A DNA stretch of 64,000 bases. Origin: Pseudoxanthomonas kaohsiungensis (GTDB lineage: Bacteria > Pseudomonadota > Gammaproteobacteria > Xanthomonadales > Xanthomonadaceae). Position numbers and translations under genes: made by a program. This document shows positions 50,819 through 58,837 of this stretch, piece after piece (position 1 is the first letter of the stretch; the number at the start of each line of letters is the position of its first letter). The DNA lies in contig NZ_PDWO01000001.1 of assembly GCF_010211765.1 (NCBI RefSeq), forward strand, positions 310,001 to 374,000. Reading direction: 5' to 3'. The notes below the pieces were generated by a model that made no database searches, had not been told where the DNA came from, and saw nothing but the letters and a program-made list of their open reading frames with translations.

Positions 50819-51133
50819 TCAGGGGCCGTCATCGGACGAGGCCGGGGCCGGCTGCACGTCGCTGACCTTCTCGCGCAGCTCCTTGCCGGGCTTGAAATGC
50901 GGTACGTGCTTGCCCGGCAGGGCGACCGAATCGCCGGTCTTGGGATTGCGGCCCAACCGCGGCGGGCGGTAATGCAGGGAAAAACTGCCGAAACCCCGGA
51001 TCTCGATCCGCTCGCCGGACGCGAGCGCGCCCCCCATCATCTCCAGCAGCGACTTGACGGCGAGGTCGACGTCCTCGGCCTTCAGGTGCGACTGGCGGCG
51101 GGCCAGGATTTCGATCAGTTCGGACTTGGTCAT
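50819..51133 (-). CDS. ihfB: Integration host factor beta subunit
   Basis: 104-aa DNA-bending protein, partner of IhfA, used in recombination and sigma54 promoters. [14 protein letters not shown] is the start, [21 protein letters not shown] the DNA-binding arm with the intercalating proline, and a short Pro/Ala tail follows. Lies after rpsA, an order conserved in gammaproteobacteria. Confidence 0.96.
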   Translation of the reverse strand: MTKSELIEILARRQSHLKAEDVDLAVKSLLEMMGGALASGERIEIRGFGSFSLHYRPPRLGRNPKTGDSVALPGKHVPHFKPGKELREKVSDVQPAPASSDDGP

Positions 51134-51162
51134 CTCAGGCAGGCTGGATGGGTGTGGACAGG

Positions 51163-51195
51163 CCGCGGCGGCCCGGGAGTCCCGGACCGCCGCGG
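51163..51195 (-). other. Strong hairpin between rpsA and ihfB
   Basis: CCGCGGCGGCCCGGG and CCCGGACCGCCGCGG form a 15-bp stem (one G-U on the minus-strand RNA) with a three-base loop. No T tail on the minus strand, so an RNA-stability or processing element is more likely than a terminator. Confidence 0.55.
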
Positions 51196-51214
51196 TTCTG
51201 CTTCTGCTATGGAC

Positions 51215-52903
51215 TTACTCGGACTTGCCGCCCAGCTGCGCGCGCAGCAGCGCACCCAGGCTGGTGGTGCCGGCGGCGGCCTCGGCGGCCGTCTTGTTGT
51301 ACTCGGCCAGCGCCTCGGCGGTCTCCGCCTCGTCCTTGGCCTTGATCGACAGCTGCAGGCTGCGGCCCTTGCGGTCCATGCCCACGAACTTGGCCTCGAC
51401 CTTGTCGCCGACCTTCAGGTGCTGGGTCGCATCGTCGACGCGGTCGTGGCTGATGTCGCGCGCGGCCACGTAGCCCTCGATGCCGTCGGCCAGCTCGATG
51501 GTGGCGCCCTTGGCGTCCACTTCCTTGACCGTGCCCTCGACCTTGGAGCCCTTCGGGTTGGCGGCCATGTACTGGCCGAACGGATCCTGCTCCATCTGCT
51601 TCAGGCCCAGGCTGATGCGCTCGCGCTCCGGATCGACAGCGAGCACGACCGCGTCAAGCGTGTCGCCCTTCTTATAGTTGCGCAGGATGTCCTCGCCGGT
51701 GGTGTTCCAGCTGATGTCGGACAGGTGGACCAGGCCGTCGATGCCGCCGTCCAGGCCGATGAAGATGCCGAAGTCGGTGATCGACTTGATCTGGCCGGAC
51801 ACCTTGTCGTTCTTCTTGTGGATCGCGGCGAAGGTCTCCCACGGATTGGCGGCGACCTGCTTCATGCCCAGCGAGATGCGGCGACGCTCCTCGTCCACGT
51901 CCAGGACCATGACCTCGACCTCGTCGCCGACCTGCACGACCTTGGACGGGTTGACGTTCTTGTTGGTCCAGTCCATCTCGGACACGTGCACCAGGCCCTC
52001 GACGCCCGGCTCGATCTCGACGAACGCGCCGTAATCGGTGACGTTGGAGACCTTGCCGAACACGCGGCTGTTGGCCGGGTAACGGCGGGCGATGTTGTCC
52101 CACGGATCCTCGCCCAGCTGCTTCAGGCCCAGCGAAACGCGGTTGCGCTCGCGGTCGAACTTCAGCACGCGAACGTCCAGCTCGTCGCCGACGTTGACGA
52201 CTTCGGACGGGTGACGGACGCGCTTCCACGCCATGTCGGTGATGTGCAGCAGGCCATCGATGCCGCCCAGGTCGACGAACGCGCCGTAATCGGTCAGGTT
52301 CTTGACGACACCCTTGAGCACCGCGCCTTCCTGCAGCTTCTCCATCAGCTGCTCGCGCTCCTCGGAGTGCTCGCTCTCGACCACCGCGCGGCGGGAGACG
52401 ACCACGTTGTTGCGCTTGCGGTCCAGCTTGATGAGCTTGAACTCAAGCTCCTTGCCTTCCAGGTAGGCCGGGTCGCGCACGGGGCGCACATCGACCAGCG
52501 AACCGGGCAGGAACGCGCGAACGTCCTTGATGTCGACGGTGAAGCCGCCCTTCACCTTGCCGCTGATGCGGCCGGTGATGGTCTCGTTCTTCTCCAGGGC
52601 CTCTTCCAGCTCGTCCCACACCATCGCGCGCTTGGCCTTCTCGCGCGACAGCACGGTCTCGCCGAAGCCGTTCTCGATGGAGTCGAGCGCGACCTTGACC
52701 TGGTCGCCCACGCCCACGTCGATCTCGCCGGCGTCATTCCGGAACTGCTCGATCGGCACGATGCCTTCGGACTTCAGGCCGGCGTTGATCACCACGACGT
52801 CGCCGCGGACTTCCACGACGGTGCCGATGACGATCGCACCCGGCTTCAGCTTGGCCAGGTTGGCCTGGCTCTGTTCGAACAGTTCGGCAAAAGATTCGGT
52901 CAT
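51215..52903 (-). CDS. rpsA: 30S ribosomal protein S1
   Basis: 562 aa with six S1 RNA-binding repeats, each marked by GIVTD/[18 protein letters not shown] strands, for example [20 protein letters not shown] and [21 protein letters not shown]. It brings mRNA to the ribosome. ATG 52903 has no strong ribosome-binding site, as in E. coli rpsA, where S1 controls its own translation. A terminator at 53010-53037 separates it from cmk, so it needs its own promoter. Confidence 0.97.
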   Translation of the reverse strand: MTESFAELFEQSQANLAKLKPGAIVIGTVVEVRGDVVVINAGLKSEGIVPIEQFRNDAGEIDVGVGDQVKVALDSIENGFGETVLSREKAKRAMVWDELEEALEKNETITGRISGKVKGGFTVDIKDVRAFLPGSLVDVRPVRDPAYLEGKELEFKLIKLDRKRNNVVVSRRAVVESEHSEEREQLMEKLQEGAVLKGVVKNLTDYGAFVDLGGIDGLLHITDMAWKRVRHPSEVVNVGDELDVRVLKFDRERNRVSLGLKQLGEDPWDNIARRYPANSRVFGKVSNVTDYGAFVEIEPGVEGLVHVSEMDWTNKNVNPSKVVQVGDEVEVMVLDVDEERRRISLGMKQVAANPWETFAAIHKKNDKVSGQIKSITDFGIFIGLDGGIDGLVHLSDISWNTTGEDILRNYKKGDTLDAVVLAVDPERERISLGLKQMEQDPFGQYMAANPKGSKVEGTVKEVDAKGATIELADGIEGYVAARDISHDRVDDATQHLKVGDKVEAKFVGMDRKGRSLQLSIKAKDEAETAEALAEYNKTAAEAAAGTTSLGALLRAQLGGKSE

Positions 52904-53009
52904 TGTTGATTACTCGGTTGAACACACGGACGGGATGCCATCGGCAAGCATGAGTGCCGCGCTCCCGCCCCCCTGATCGGCCCGCAAGGAGCCTTGTGTG
53001 GTGGGTTGG

Positions 53010-53037
53010 AAAAAACCGCCGTGGACATCCACGACGG
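53010..53037 (-). terminator. Intrinsic terminator between cmk and rpsA
   Basis: On the minus strand a CCGTCGTGGA / TCCACGGCGG stem (one G-U pair, two-base loop) is followed by TTTTTT. It lies about 55 bases after the cmk stop and about 105 bases before rpsA. Confidence 0.8.
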
Positions 53038-53090
53038 CGCCTTTGGCGCTTGCGCGCCTTCTGCTGCGTGCGATCTTGCAGGTCGGCCGG

Positions 53091-53765
53091 TCAGTCGGCG
53101 CGAGCAGGCACCAGGGCCAGCACGCGATCGACGACCTCGTCGATGGACAGGCCGGTGGTGTCGAGGAGGACGGCGTCGTCGGCCGGCTTCAACGGTGCCA
53201 CCGCGCGCTGCGCATCGCGGGCGTCGCGGGACAGGATCTCCCGCAGCAGACCGTCAAATGTAACCGAAACCCCTTTTTCCTTCAACTGGTTATGACGCCT
53301 GCGGGCGCGCTCTTCGGCACTCGCGGTCAGGAACACCTTGGTCGTGGCGTCCGGGAAGATGACCGTGCCCATGTCCCGGCCGTCGGCAACCAGGCCCGGC
53401 TCGCGGCGGAACGCCCGCTGCCGCTCCTTGAGCGCGGCCCGGACCTCCGGGATCGCCGCGATGGCCGAGGCCAGGGTGCCGGTGGTCTCGAGCCGGAGCT
53501 CGTCGGTGGCATCGGTTCCGTTGACAATGACCCTCAAACTCCCGCCATCATCCTGGAAACGGATGTCGGTATCGAAAGTGCAGTGGACCAGCGCGGCCGG
53601 GTCCGACAGGTCCAGGTCGGCCCAGCTGGCCGCCACCCCCACCGCCCGGTAGAGCGCACCCGAGTCCAGGTAATGCCACCCCAGGCGGCCGGCGACGAGC
53701 CGGCTCACGGTGCCCTTGCCCGCGCCGGAGGGGCCATCGATGGTCAGGACCGGGACGGGGGGCAT
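53091..53765 (-). CDS. cmk: Cytidylate kinase
   Basis: Phosphorylates CMP and dCMP, 224 aa. P-loop [28 protein letters not shown] for nucleoside binding, [12 protein letters not shown], and the lid [15 protein letters not shown] 53765 ([11 protein letters not shown]) is the family start; the in-frame ATG at 53807 would add residues not usual. TACAAT at 53794-53799 is a likely -10 box. cmk-rpsA-ihfB order is conserved. Confidence 0.95.
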   Translation of the reverse strand: MPPVPVLTIDGPSGAGKGTVSRLVAGRLGWHYLDSGALYRAVGVAASWADLDLSDPAALVHCTFDTDIRFQDDGGSLRVIVNGTDATDELRLETTGTLASAIAAIPEVRAALKERQRAFRREPGLVADGRDMGTVIFPDATTKVFLTASAEERARRRHNQLKEKGVSVTFDGLLREILSRDARDAQRAVAPLKPADDAVLLDTTGLSIDEVVDRVLALVPARAD

Positions 53766-53839
53766 GGCGGCTCCGCAGGCTGCAGGGGGCCGGATTGTAG
53801 CCCGCACCCGGCCCGGCTCCGCGCGGCGGACGCAAACGC

Positions 53840-53869
53840 TTGAACCGGCACGGGAAACCCGGCTAGAAT
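53840..53869 (+). promoter_or_regulatory. Promoter of the L36 paralogue
   Basis: TTGAAC (53840-53845) and TAGAAT (53864-53869) are spaced by 18 bases. They sit about 70 bases before the L36 start. No Zur-like palindrome was recognised in the 70-base leader. Confidence 0.6.
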
Positions 53870-53938
53870 GGCGGGCTTGTTTGCACGCCTAGGCCAGAGC
53901 GGCCCTGGCTTCCCATCCGTCGTCCTCCGAGGTGTGTC

Positions 53939-54064
53939 ATGAAAGTCCTGTCCTCCCTGAAGTCGGCGAAGGCCCGTCACCGCGACTGCAAGGTGGTCCG
54001 CCGCCGCGGAAAGGTCTTCGTGATCTGCAAGTCCAATCCGCGCTTCAAGGCCCGCCAGCGCTGA
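53939..54064 (+). CDS. ykgO: 50S ribosomal protein L36, zinc-independent-type paralogue (YkgO/RpmJ2)
   Basis: 41-aa basic ribosomal protein. The sequence [20 protein letters not shown] continues with [21 protein letters not shown]. It matches YkgO rather than canonical RpmJ: only two cysteines remain and the full zinc-ribbon CxxC pair is absent. In other bacteria this form replaces zinc-binding L36 when zinc is scarce. ATG 53939 follows GAGGTG by six bases, and a terminator follows, so it is monocistronic. No partner paralogue (L31B) is adjacent. Confidence 0.93.
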   Translation: MKVLSSLKSAKARHRDCKVVRRRGKVFVICKSNPRFKARQR

Positions 54065-54107
54065 AGCCGGCAGGCGCACCGGCCGCGGCCGGCATGCGGA
54101 TCGACGC

Positions 54108-54137
54108 GAAGGCCGCAGCGATGCGGCCTTCTGCGTT
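54108..54137 (+). terminator. Intrinsic terminator after the L36 paralogue
   Basis: GAAGGCCGCA and TGCGGCCTTC pair around a four-base loop and lead into TGCGTTT, 44 bases after the stop. Confidence 0.8.
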
Positions 54138-54280
54138 TCGGGCACCCCCTCCGGCCGCCGGATGTTGACGCCGAGCCCACATTGGCCCGTGCGCTTCTGC
54201 TTACAATCGGCGCGACGCCGGGGATCCAGGCGCGCATTCCACGCCGCCACCGGCGGCCATCCAACGGGGAGAGCACCGCG

Positions 54281-54610
54281 ATGAAGCACCGCCCGAACAC
54301 CCTGATCCTGCTGGCCCTGCTCGCCCTGTGCGGCGGCGCCCAGGCCGACACGCTGCTGGTCGAACGCGCCCAGCAGAAGCCGGCCGTGGCCCAGCCCGCG
54401 CGCGGCCTGAGCATGGGCGAAGTCGAAGCCCGCTTCGGCACGCCGCAGGAAAAGCTCGATCCACGCGGCGGCCAGAAGCGCCAGTGGCCGACGATCAACC
54501 GCTGGGTCTATCCCGACTTCATCGTGTACTTCGAGAAGAACAAGGTGGTCGACGTGGTGGCCCACCAGGCCAGCCCCGGCGAAGTCGGCCCGAAGCCACC
54601 GATCAGGTAA
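54281..54610 (+). CDS. Small periplasmic or secreted protein of unknown function
   Basis: 109 aa with a clear signal peptide (LILLALLALCGGAQA, cleavage after Ala). The mature part has a short GLSMGEVEARFGTPQEKLDP stretch resembling the SmpA/BamE-type turn, then RQWPTINRWVYPDFIVYFEKNKVV, split here by description, an amphipathic beta pattern. No recognised domain name. ATG 54281 follows GGGAGAG. A hairpin with a T tail lies 130 bases downstream. Likely expressed, role unknown. Confidence 0.75.
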   Translation: MKHRPNTLILLALLALCGGAQADTLLVERAQQKPAVAQPARGLSMGEVEARFGTPQEKLDPRGGQKRQWPTINRWVYPDFIVYFEKNKVVDVVAHQASPGEVGPKPPIR

Positions 54611-54740
54611 CGCCCTTCGCGGCGGTTGCCAGATGGCGTGTGGCGGGAGGCGTTTCGCCATCCGGCCCCTGCCGGAAGCGACTGCCCGCAGCCCGCGCCG
54701 CAAAGCCCGGGCCCCGAACTGGCGCGGTCCCCGCGCAAGT

Positions 54741-54764
54741 CCGCACTCTCCGTGCGGTGTTTTC
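54741..54764 (+). terminator. Possible terminator after the small secreted protein
   Basis: CCGCAC-TCTCC-GTGCGG followed by TGTTTTC. It lies 130 bases past the stop and 50 bases before the agmatine deiminase start. Confidence 0.55.
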
Positions 54765-54814
54765 GATTCCAGCAAGCCCGTGCCTCCGGCGCGGGCGTCG
54801 AGTAGCCCCAGGAA

Positions 54815-55846
54815 ATGACCGATACGCTGCGCTTTCCCGCCGAATGGGAGCCCCAGGAGGCGATCCTGGTCGCCTGGCCCCACGCGGGCACCGACTGGGC
54901 CGAGCGCCTGGCCGAAGTGGAGGAAACCTACATCGCCCTGGTCCAGGCGGTCACCCGCTACCAGCCGGCCTGGATCTGCGTGGCCGACGACGACCTGCAG
55001 ACCTATGCCGAGGCACGCCTGCGCTCGGCCCGGGTGGACATGACGAAAGTCCGGTTCGTGCCGTTCGACTACGACGACACCTGGCTGCGCGACTCCGGCC
55101 CGATCACCCTGCGCGAGGGCGACGGCTTCCGCGTGCTCGATTTCCGCTTCACCGCCTGGGGCGGCAAGTTCGAGGCCGGACGTGACGACCGTCTGGTCGA
55201 GGCGCTCGCCCAGCAAGGGTTGTTCGGCGGCGCGCCGCGCCAGCGCATCGAATTCGCACTGGAGGGCGGCGGCATCGAGACCGACGGCGACGGCACCCTG
55301 CTGACCACGTGGCACTGCCTGCATGAGCGCCACCCGCAGGCGAGTCGCGAGGATCTGGACGCCCGGCTGCGCCAGTGGCTGGCCCAGGACCGCGTGCTCT
55401 GGCTCGACCATGGCTACCTGGAAGGCGACGACACCGACGCCCACATCGACACGCTGGCGCGCTTCGCGCCCGGCGATGCGATCGTGTTCCAGGCCTGCGA
55501 CGACCCCGCCGACAGTCATCACGCCGAACTCCAGGCGATGGCCGCCGACATCGCCGCGCTGCGCACCGCCGATGGCCGTCCCTACCGCCTGTTCCCGCTG
55601 CCGTGGGCGCGGCCGATCGTCGACAACGGCCGTCGCCTGGCCGCGTCCTATGCGAACTACCTGATCATCAATGGCGCGGTGCTGATCCCCGCCTACGGCG
55701 ATCGCGCCGACGATGCCGCGGCCGCGGTGCTGGCCCTGGCCTACCCGGGCCGGGACATCGTCCAGGTCCCGTGCCGTCCGCTGATCTGGCAGAACGGCAG
55801 CCTGCACTGCATCACCATGCAGCTGCCCGCCGGGCTGGGGCGCTGA
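54815..55846 (+). CDS. aguA: Agmatine deiminase
   Basis: Converts agmatine to N-carbamoylputrescine and ammonia, 343 aa. WLRDSGPIT and FALEGGGIETDGDGTLLTT, given as motifs, carry the substrate Asp and Glu, WLDHGYLEGDDTDAHIDTLA the histidine, and Cys332 (SLHCITMQLP) is the nucleophile. ATG 54815 after AGGA. Starts a two-gene putrescine route with aguB, 110 bases on. Confidence 0.95.
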   Translation: MTDTLRFPAEWEPQEAILVAWPHAGTDWAERLAEVEETYIALVQAVTRYQPAWICVADDDLQTYAEARLRSARVDMTKVRFVPFDYDDTWLRDSGPITLREGDGFRVLDFRFTAWGGKFEAGRDDRLVEALAQQGLFGGAPRQRIEFALEGGGIETDGDGTLLTTWHCLHERHPQASREDLDARLRQWLAQDRVLWLDHGYLEGDDTDAHIDTLARFAPGDAIVFQACDDPADSHHAELQAMAADIAALRTADGRPYRLFPLPWARPIVDNGRRLAASYANYLIINGAVLIPAYGDRADDAAAAVLALAYPGRDIVQVPCRPLIWQNGSLHCITMQLPAGLGR

Positions 55847-55956
55847 GTCGCCGGCGTTCCCGATACGCGCCGCGCCTTCCTTCGTCCACGCTGCCTTCAG
55901 GCCCGGTGCGCGGCGCCGGGTTACCATCCATGTTTCCGCATACGCACTGCACGCCC

Positions 55957-56841
55957 ATGACCCGCAAGACCCTCACCGTCGCGCTGATACAGGAGCGCAA
56001 CCACGGCGATGCGCAGGCCAATCTTGCAGCGATCGAATCGCGCGTGGCCGAGGCCGCCGCGCAGGGCGCACGACTGGTCCTGCTGCAGGAGCTGCACAAC
56101 GGGGCCTACTTCTGCCAGCACGAATCGGTCGCAGAGTTCGACCTGGCCGAGCCCATTCCCGGCCCGAGCACGGAGCGCCTGGGCGCGCTGGCGAAGAAGC
56201 ACGGCGTGGTGATCGTCGGCTCGCTGTTCGAGCGCCGCGCCGCAGGCCTCTACCACAACACCGCCGTGGTGCTGGAGAAGGACGGCACCCTGCTGGGCAA
56301 GTACCGCAAGATGCACATCCCCGACGACCCGGGCTTCTACGAGAAGTTCTACTTCACCCCGGGCGACCTCGGCTTCTCCCCCGTCGAGACATCGGTCGGG
56401 CGGCTGGGCGTGCTGGTGTGCTGGGACCAGTGGTACCCGGAAGCGGCGCGGCTGATGGCGCTGGCCGGCGCCGAACTGCTGCTCTACCCCACCGCCATCG
56501 GCTGGGACCCGGACGATGCGCAGGACGAAAAGGACCGCCAGCGCGACGCCTGGGTACTCAGCCATCGCGGCCACGCCGTGGCCAACGGATTGCCGGTGCT
56601 GTCCTGCAACCGGGTCGGCCACGAGGCTTCGCCGCTCGGCGCTTCCGGCATCCAGTTCTGGGGCAACAGCCACGTGCTCGGCCCGCAGGGCGAGTTCGTC
56701 GCCGAAGCCGGTGCCGAACCGACCGTGCTGGTGTGCGACGTGGACCTGCAGCGCAGCGAGCACGTGCGCCGGATCTGGCCTTTCCTGCGCGACCGGCGGA
56801 TCGACGCTTACGGCGACCTGCTCAAGCGCTACATCGACTGA
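55957..56841 (+). CDS. aguB: N-carbamoylputrescine amidase
   Basis: Releases putrescine from N-carbamoylputrescine, 294 aa, nitrilase fold. Catalytic triad Glu45 (LVLLQELHNG), Lys118 (GKYRKMHIP) and Cys155 (VLVCWDQWYPE). ATG 55957 gives the usual MTRKTLTVALIQE; an upstream in-frame ATG at 55930 adds nine residues. Together with AguA it makes putrescine from arginine-derived agmatine; no arginine decarboxylase gene is in the window. Confidence 0.95.
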   Translation: MTRKTLTVALIQERNHGDAQANLAAIESRVAEAAAQGARLVLLQELHNGAYFCQHESVAEFDLAEPIPGPSTERLGALAKKHGVVIVGSLFERRAAGLYHNTAVVLEKDGTLLGKYRKMHIPDDPGFYEKFYFTPGDLGFSPVETSVGRLGVLVCWDQWYPEAARLMALAGAELLLYPTAIGWDPDDAQDEKDRQRDAWVLSHRGHAVANGLPVLSCNRVGHEASPLGASGIQFWGNSHVLGPQGEFVAEAGAEPTVLVCDVDLQRSEHVRRIWPFLRDRRIDAYGDLLKRYID

Positions 56842-56850
56842 GGCGCGCGC

Positions 56851-57384
56851 GTGCCCGCCCTGCTCCGCGACGCCACCGCGGCCGACGTGGCCGCGATCAC
56901 CGCGATCTACGCCATCGAGGTGCGCGAGCACGTCAACACCTACGAGTACGACGTCCCTGACGAGGCGGAGATGGCGCGGCGCATGGACGCCATCGTCGGC
57001 GCCGGCTACCCGTATATCGTCGCGCAGGAGCCGGACGGCACGATCGCCGGCTACGCCTACGCCAGCAGCTACCGCGCGCGCCTGGGCTACCGCATGACCG
57101 TGGAGAACTCGGTCTACGTGGCCGCCGGGCGCCAGGGCCAGGGCATCGGCGCGGCCCTGCTCGGGCGCCTGATAGCGATGTGCGAGGAGCGCGGCTTCCG
57201 GCAGATGATCGCGGTCATCGGCGAGCCCACCAACACCGCCTCCATCCGCCTGCACGAGAAGTTCGGCTTCCAGCTCGTCGGCATCTTCCGCGGCATCGCC
57301 TGGAAGCATGGCCGCTGGCTGGATACCGTGCAGATGCAGCGTCCGCTAGGCGCAGGCAACAACGAGCCCCCACATGAACGCTGA
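56851..57384 (+). CDS. GNAT-family N-acetyltransferase (phosphinothricin acetyltransferase-like)
   Basis: 177 aa. LRDATAADVAAITAIYAIEV opens the fold, acetyl-CoA site is RQGQGIGAALLGRLI, and MIAVIGEPTNTASIRLHEKFGF is the phosphinothricin/methionine-sulfone group pattern. Start GTG 56851, five bases after GAGG, nine bases behind aguB's stop, so co-transcribed. It may acetylate an amino-acid analogue; a polyamine target is possible from context but unproven. Confidence 0.85.
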   Translation: MPALLRDATAADVAAITAIYAIEVREHVNTYEYDVPDEAEMARRMDAIVGAGYPYIVAQEPDGTIAGYAYASSYRARLGYRMTVENSVYVAAGRQGQGIGAALLGRLIAMCEERGFRQMIAVIGEPTNTASIRLHEKFGFQLVGIFRGIAWKHGRWLDTVQMQRPLGAGNNEPPHER

Positions 57385-58609
57385 TCCGACGACTTCGCAA
57401 GACACCGTCCCGCCCGCGGTCGATCCGCTGCACGGCCAGCCGCACCAGATCGTCGAGCGCGACGGCGTGCGCTACACCCTGCTCGGTACCGCGCATATTT
57501 CCCAGGCCAGCATCGACGCGGTGCGGGCAGCCATCGACAGCGGCGCCTACGACACCGTGGCCGTGGAGCTGGACGCCGGCCGCCTGCAGTCGCTCTCCGA
57601 CCCCGATGCGCTGGCGCGGATGGACATCGTCAAGGTGCTGCGCGACGGCAAGACCCACCTGTTCGCCGCGAACCTGGCCCTGGCGGCGTACCAGCGGCGG
57701 CTGGCCGAGCAGCTGGGCGTGGAGCCGGGCGCCGAACTCAAGGCGGCCGTGAGCGAGGCGCGCGCGCGCGACCTGCCGGTCCACCTGATCGACCGCGAGG
57801 TCGGGCTGACCTTCCGCCGCGCCATGCAGCGGCTGGGCTGGTGGGGGCGGGCCAAGACCGGCGCCGGGATCCTGCTGGCGATGGTCGGCGACGAGGAGAT
57901 CGGCGAGGACGACATCGAGAAGCTCAAGGGCGGCGACGTGCTCGAATCGAGCTTCGGCGAGTTCGCCGCGCACAGCCCGGCGCTGTACGAAAGCGTGATC
58001 GCCGAGCGCGACCGCTACATGGCCGCCAACCTGCGCGACGCAGGACAGGGAGCCCGCCACGTGCTGGCGGTGGTCGGCGCCGGCCACCTGCCCGGCCTGG
58101 CGCGGCACCTGCGCGAGGACGGCACGCCGCCGCAGGCGGTGCGCAGCGAACTCGAGGCGGTGCAGGAACGCAAGCGCTTTCCCTGGTTCACCCTGGCGCT
58201 GTCGGTGTTCGTGGTCGGCGGCTTCGCCTGGGGGTTCTGGCAGGGCGGACTGGACGTGGGATCGGACCTGGTCGTGCAGTGGGTGCTGGCCACCGGCCTG
58301 CTCGGCGCGCTGGGCTGCGCGATCGCCGGCGGGCATCCGCTCAGCATCCTGGCCGCTTTCATCGCCTCCCCGCTCACGCCGCTGCATCCGGCGCTGGCCT
58401 CGGGCACGATCAGCGCCCTGGTCGAAGCGACGCTGCGCAAGCCCACCTACGCCGATTTCATGGCACTGCGCGACGACGTGCAGACCGTGAAAGGCTGGTG
58501 GCGCAACGGCGTGGCCCGCGTGTTGCTCAACTTCTTCCTGACCAGCCTCGGCACCGCCATCGGCGTGTGGACCGGCGGCCTGCGCATGCTGGGCCGGCTG
58601 GTCGGCTGA
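57374..58609 (+). CDS. TraB/PrgY-family membrane protein
   Basis: 411-aa inner-membrane protein. The N-terminal domain has YTLLGTAHISQASIDAV and VAVELDAGR, marks of the TraB/Tiki-type fold, which may be a metal-dependent protease; catalytic role here is unproven. C-terminal helices at about 265-285, 300-320 and 390-410. The related PrgY limits pheromone activity in Enterococcus. Starts inside the end of the acetyltransferase gene (11-base overlap). The 228-base gap after it shows a 14-base direct repeat (GGCGGACCGGAGCC) and no gene. Confidence 0.83.
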   Translation: MNADPTTSQDTVPPAVDPLHGQPHQIVERDGVRYTLLGTAHISQASIDAVRAAIDSGAYDTVAVELDAGRLQSLSDPDALARMDIVKVLRDGKTHLFAANLALAAYQRRLAEQLGVEPGAELKAAVSEARARDLPVHLIDREVGLTFRRAMQRLGWWGRAKTGAGILLAMVGDEEIGEDDIEKLKGGDVLESSFGEFAAHSPALYESVIAERDRYMAANLRDAGQGARHVLAVVGAGHLPGLARHLREDGTPPQAVRSELEAVQERKRFPWFTLALSVFVVGGFAWGFWQGGLDVGSDLVVQWVLATGLLGALGCAIAGGHPLSILAAFIASPLTPLHPALASGTISALVEATLRKPTYADFMALRDDVQTVKGWWRNGVARVLLNFFLTSLGTAIGVWTGGLRMLGRLVG

Positions 58610-58837
58610 GCCTGACGGGGCGGTTCAGCAGAGCGGGATGTCGCCGCCCCGCGCCATCCCCACGCCCAGATTCGCCTGGCGCGCGCCGCGTGGCAGACCC
58701 ATGGCGGGTCGAGCCCCGCTCGCGGCGGGCTTGCGGATTTCCACCGGCGGACCGGAGCCATACGGCTATCGCCGCGCGCGCGTCGGCGGACCGGAGCCCG
58801 CCACGCACGCACCCGGCCACGACGGGCCGGGCCGACC

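Noticed and set aside
50897-52909. 670-codon plus-strand frame opposite ihfB and rpsA
   Set aside because: Shadow of the S1 gene; the periodic look comes from the S1 repeats on the other strand.
58740-58810. Direct repeats after the TraB-family gene as a possible attachment site or CRISPR remnant
   Set aside because: Only two imperfectly spaced copies of a 14-base motif, no integrase and no spacer pattern.
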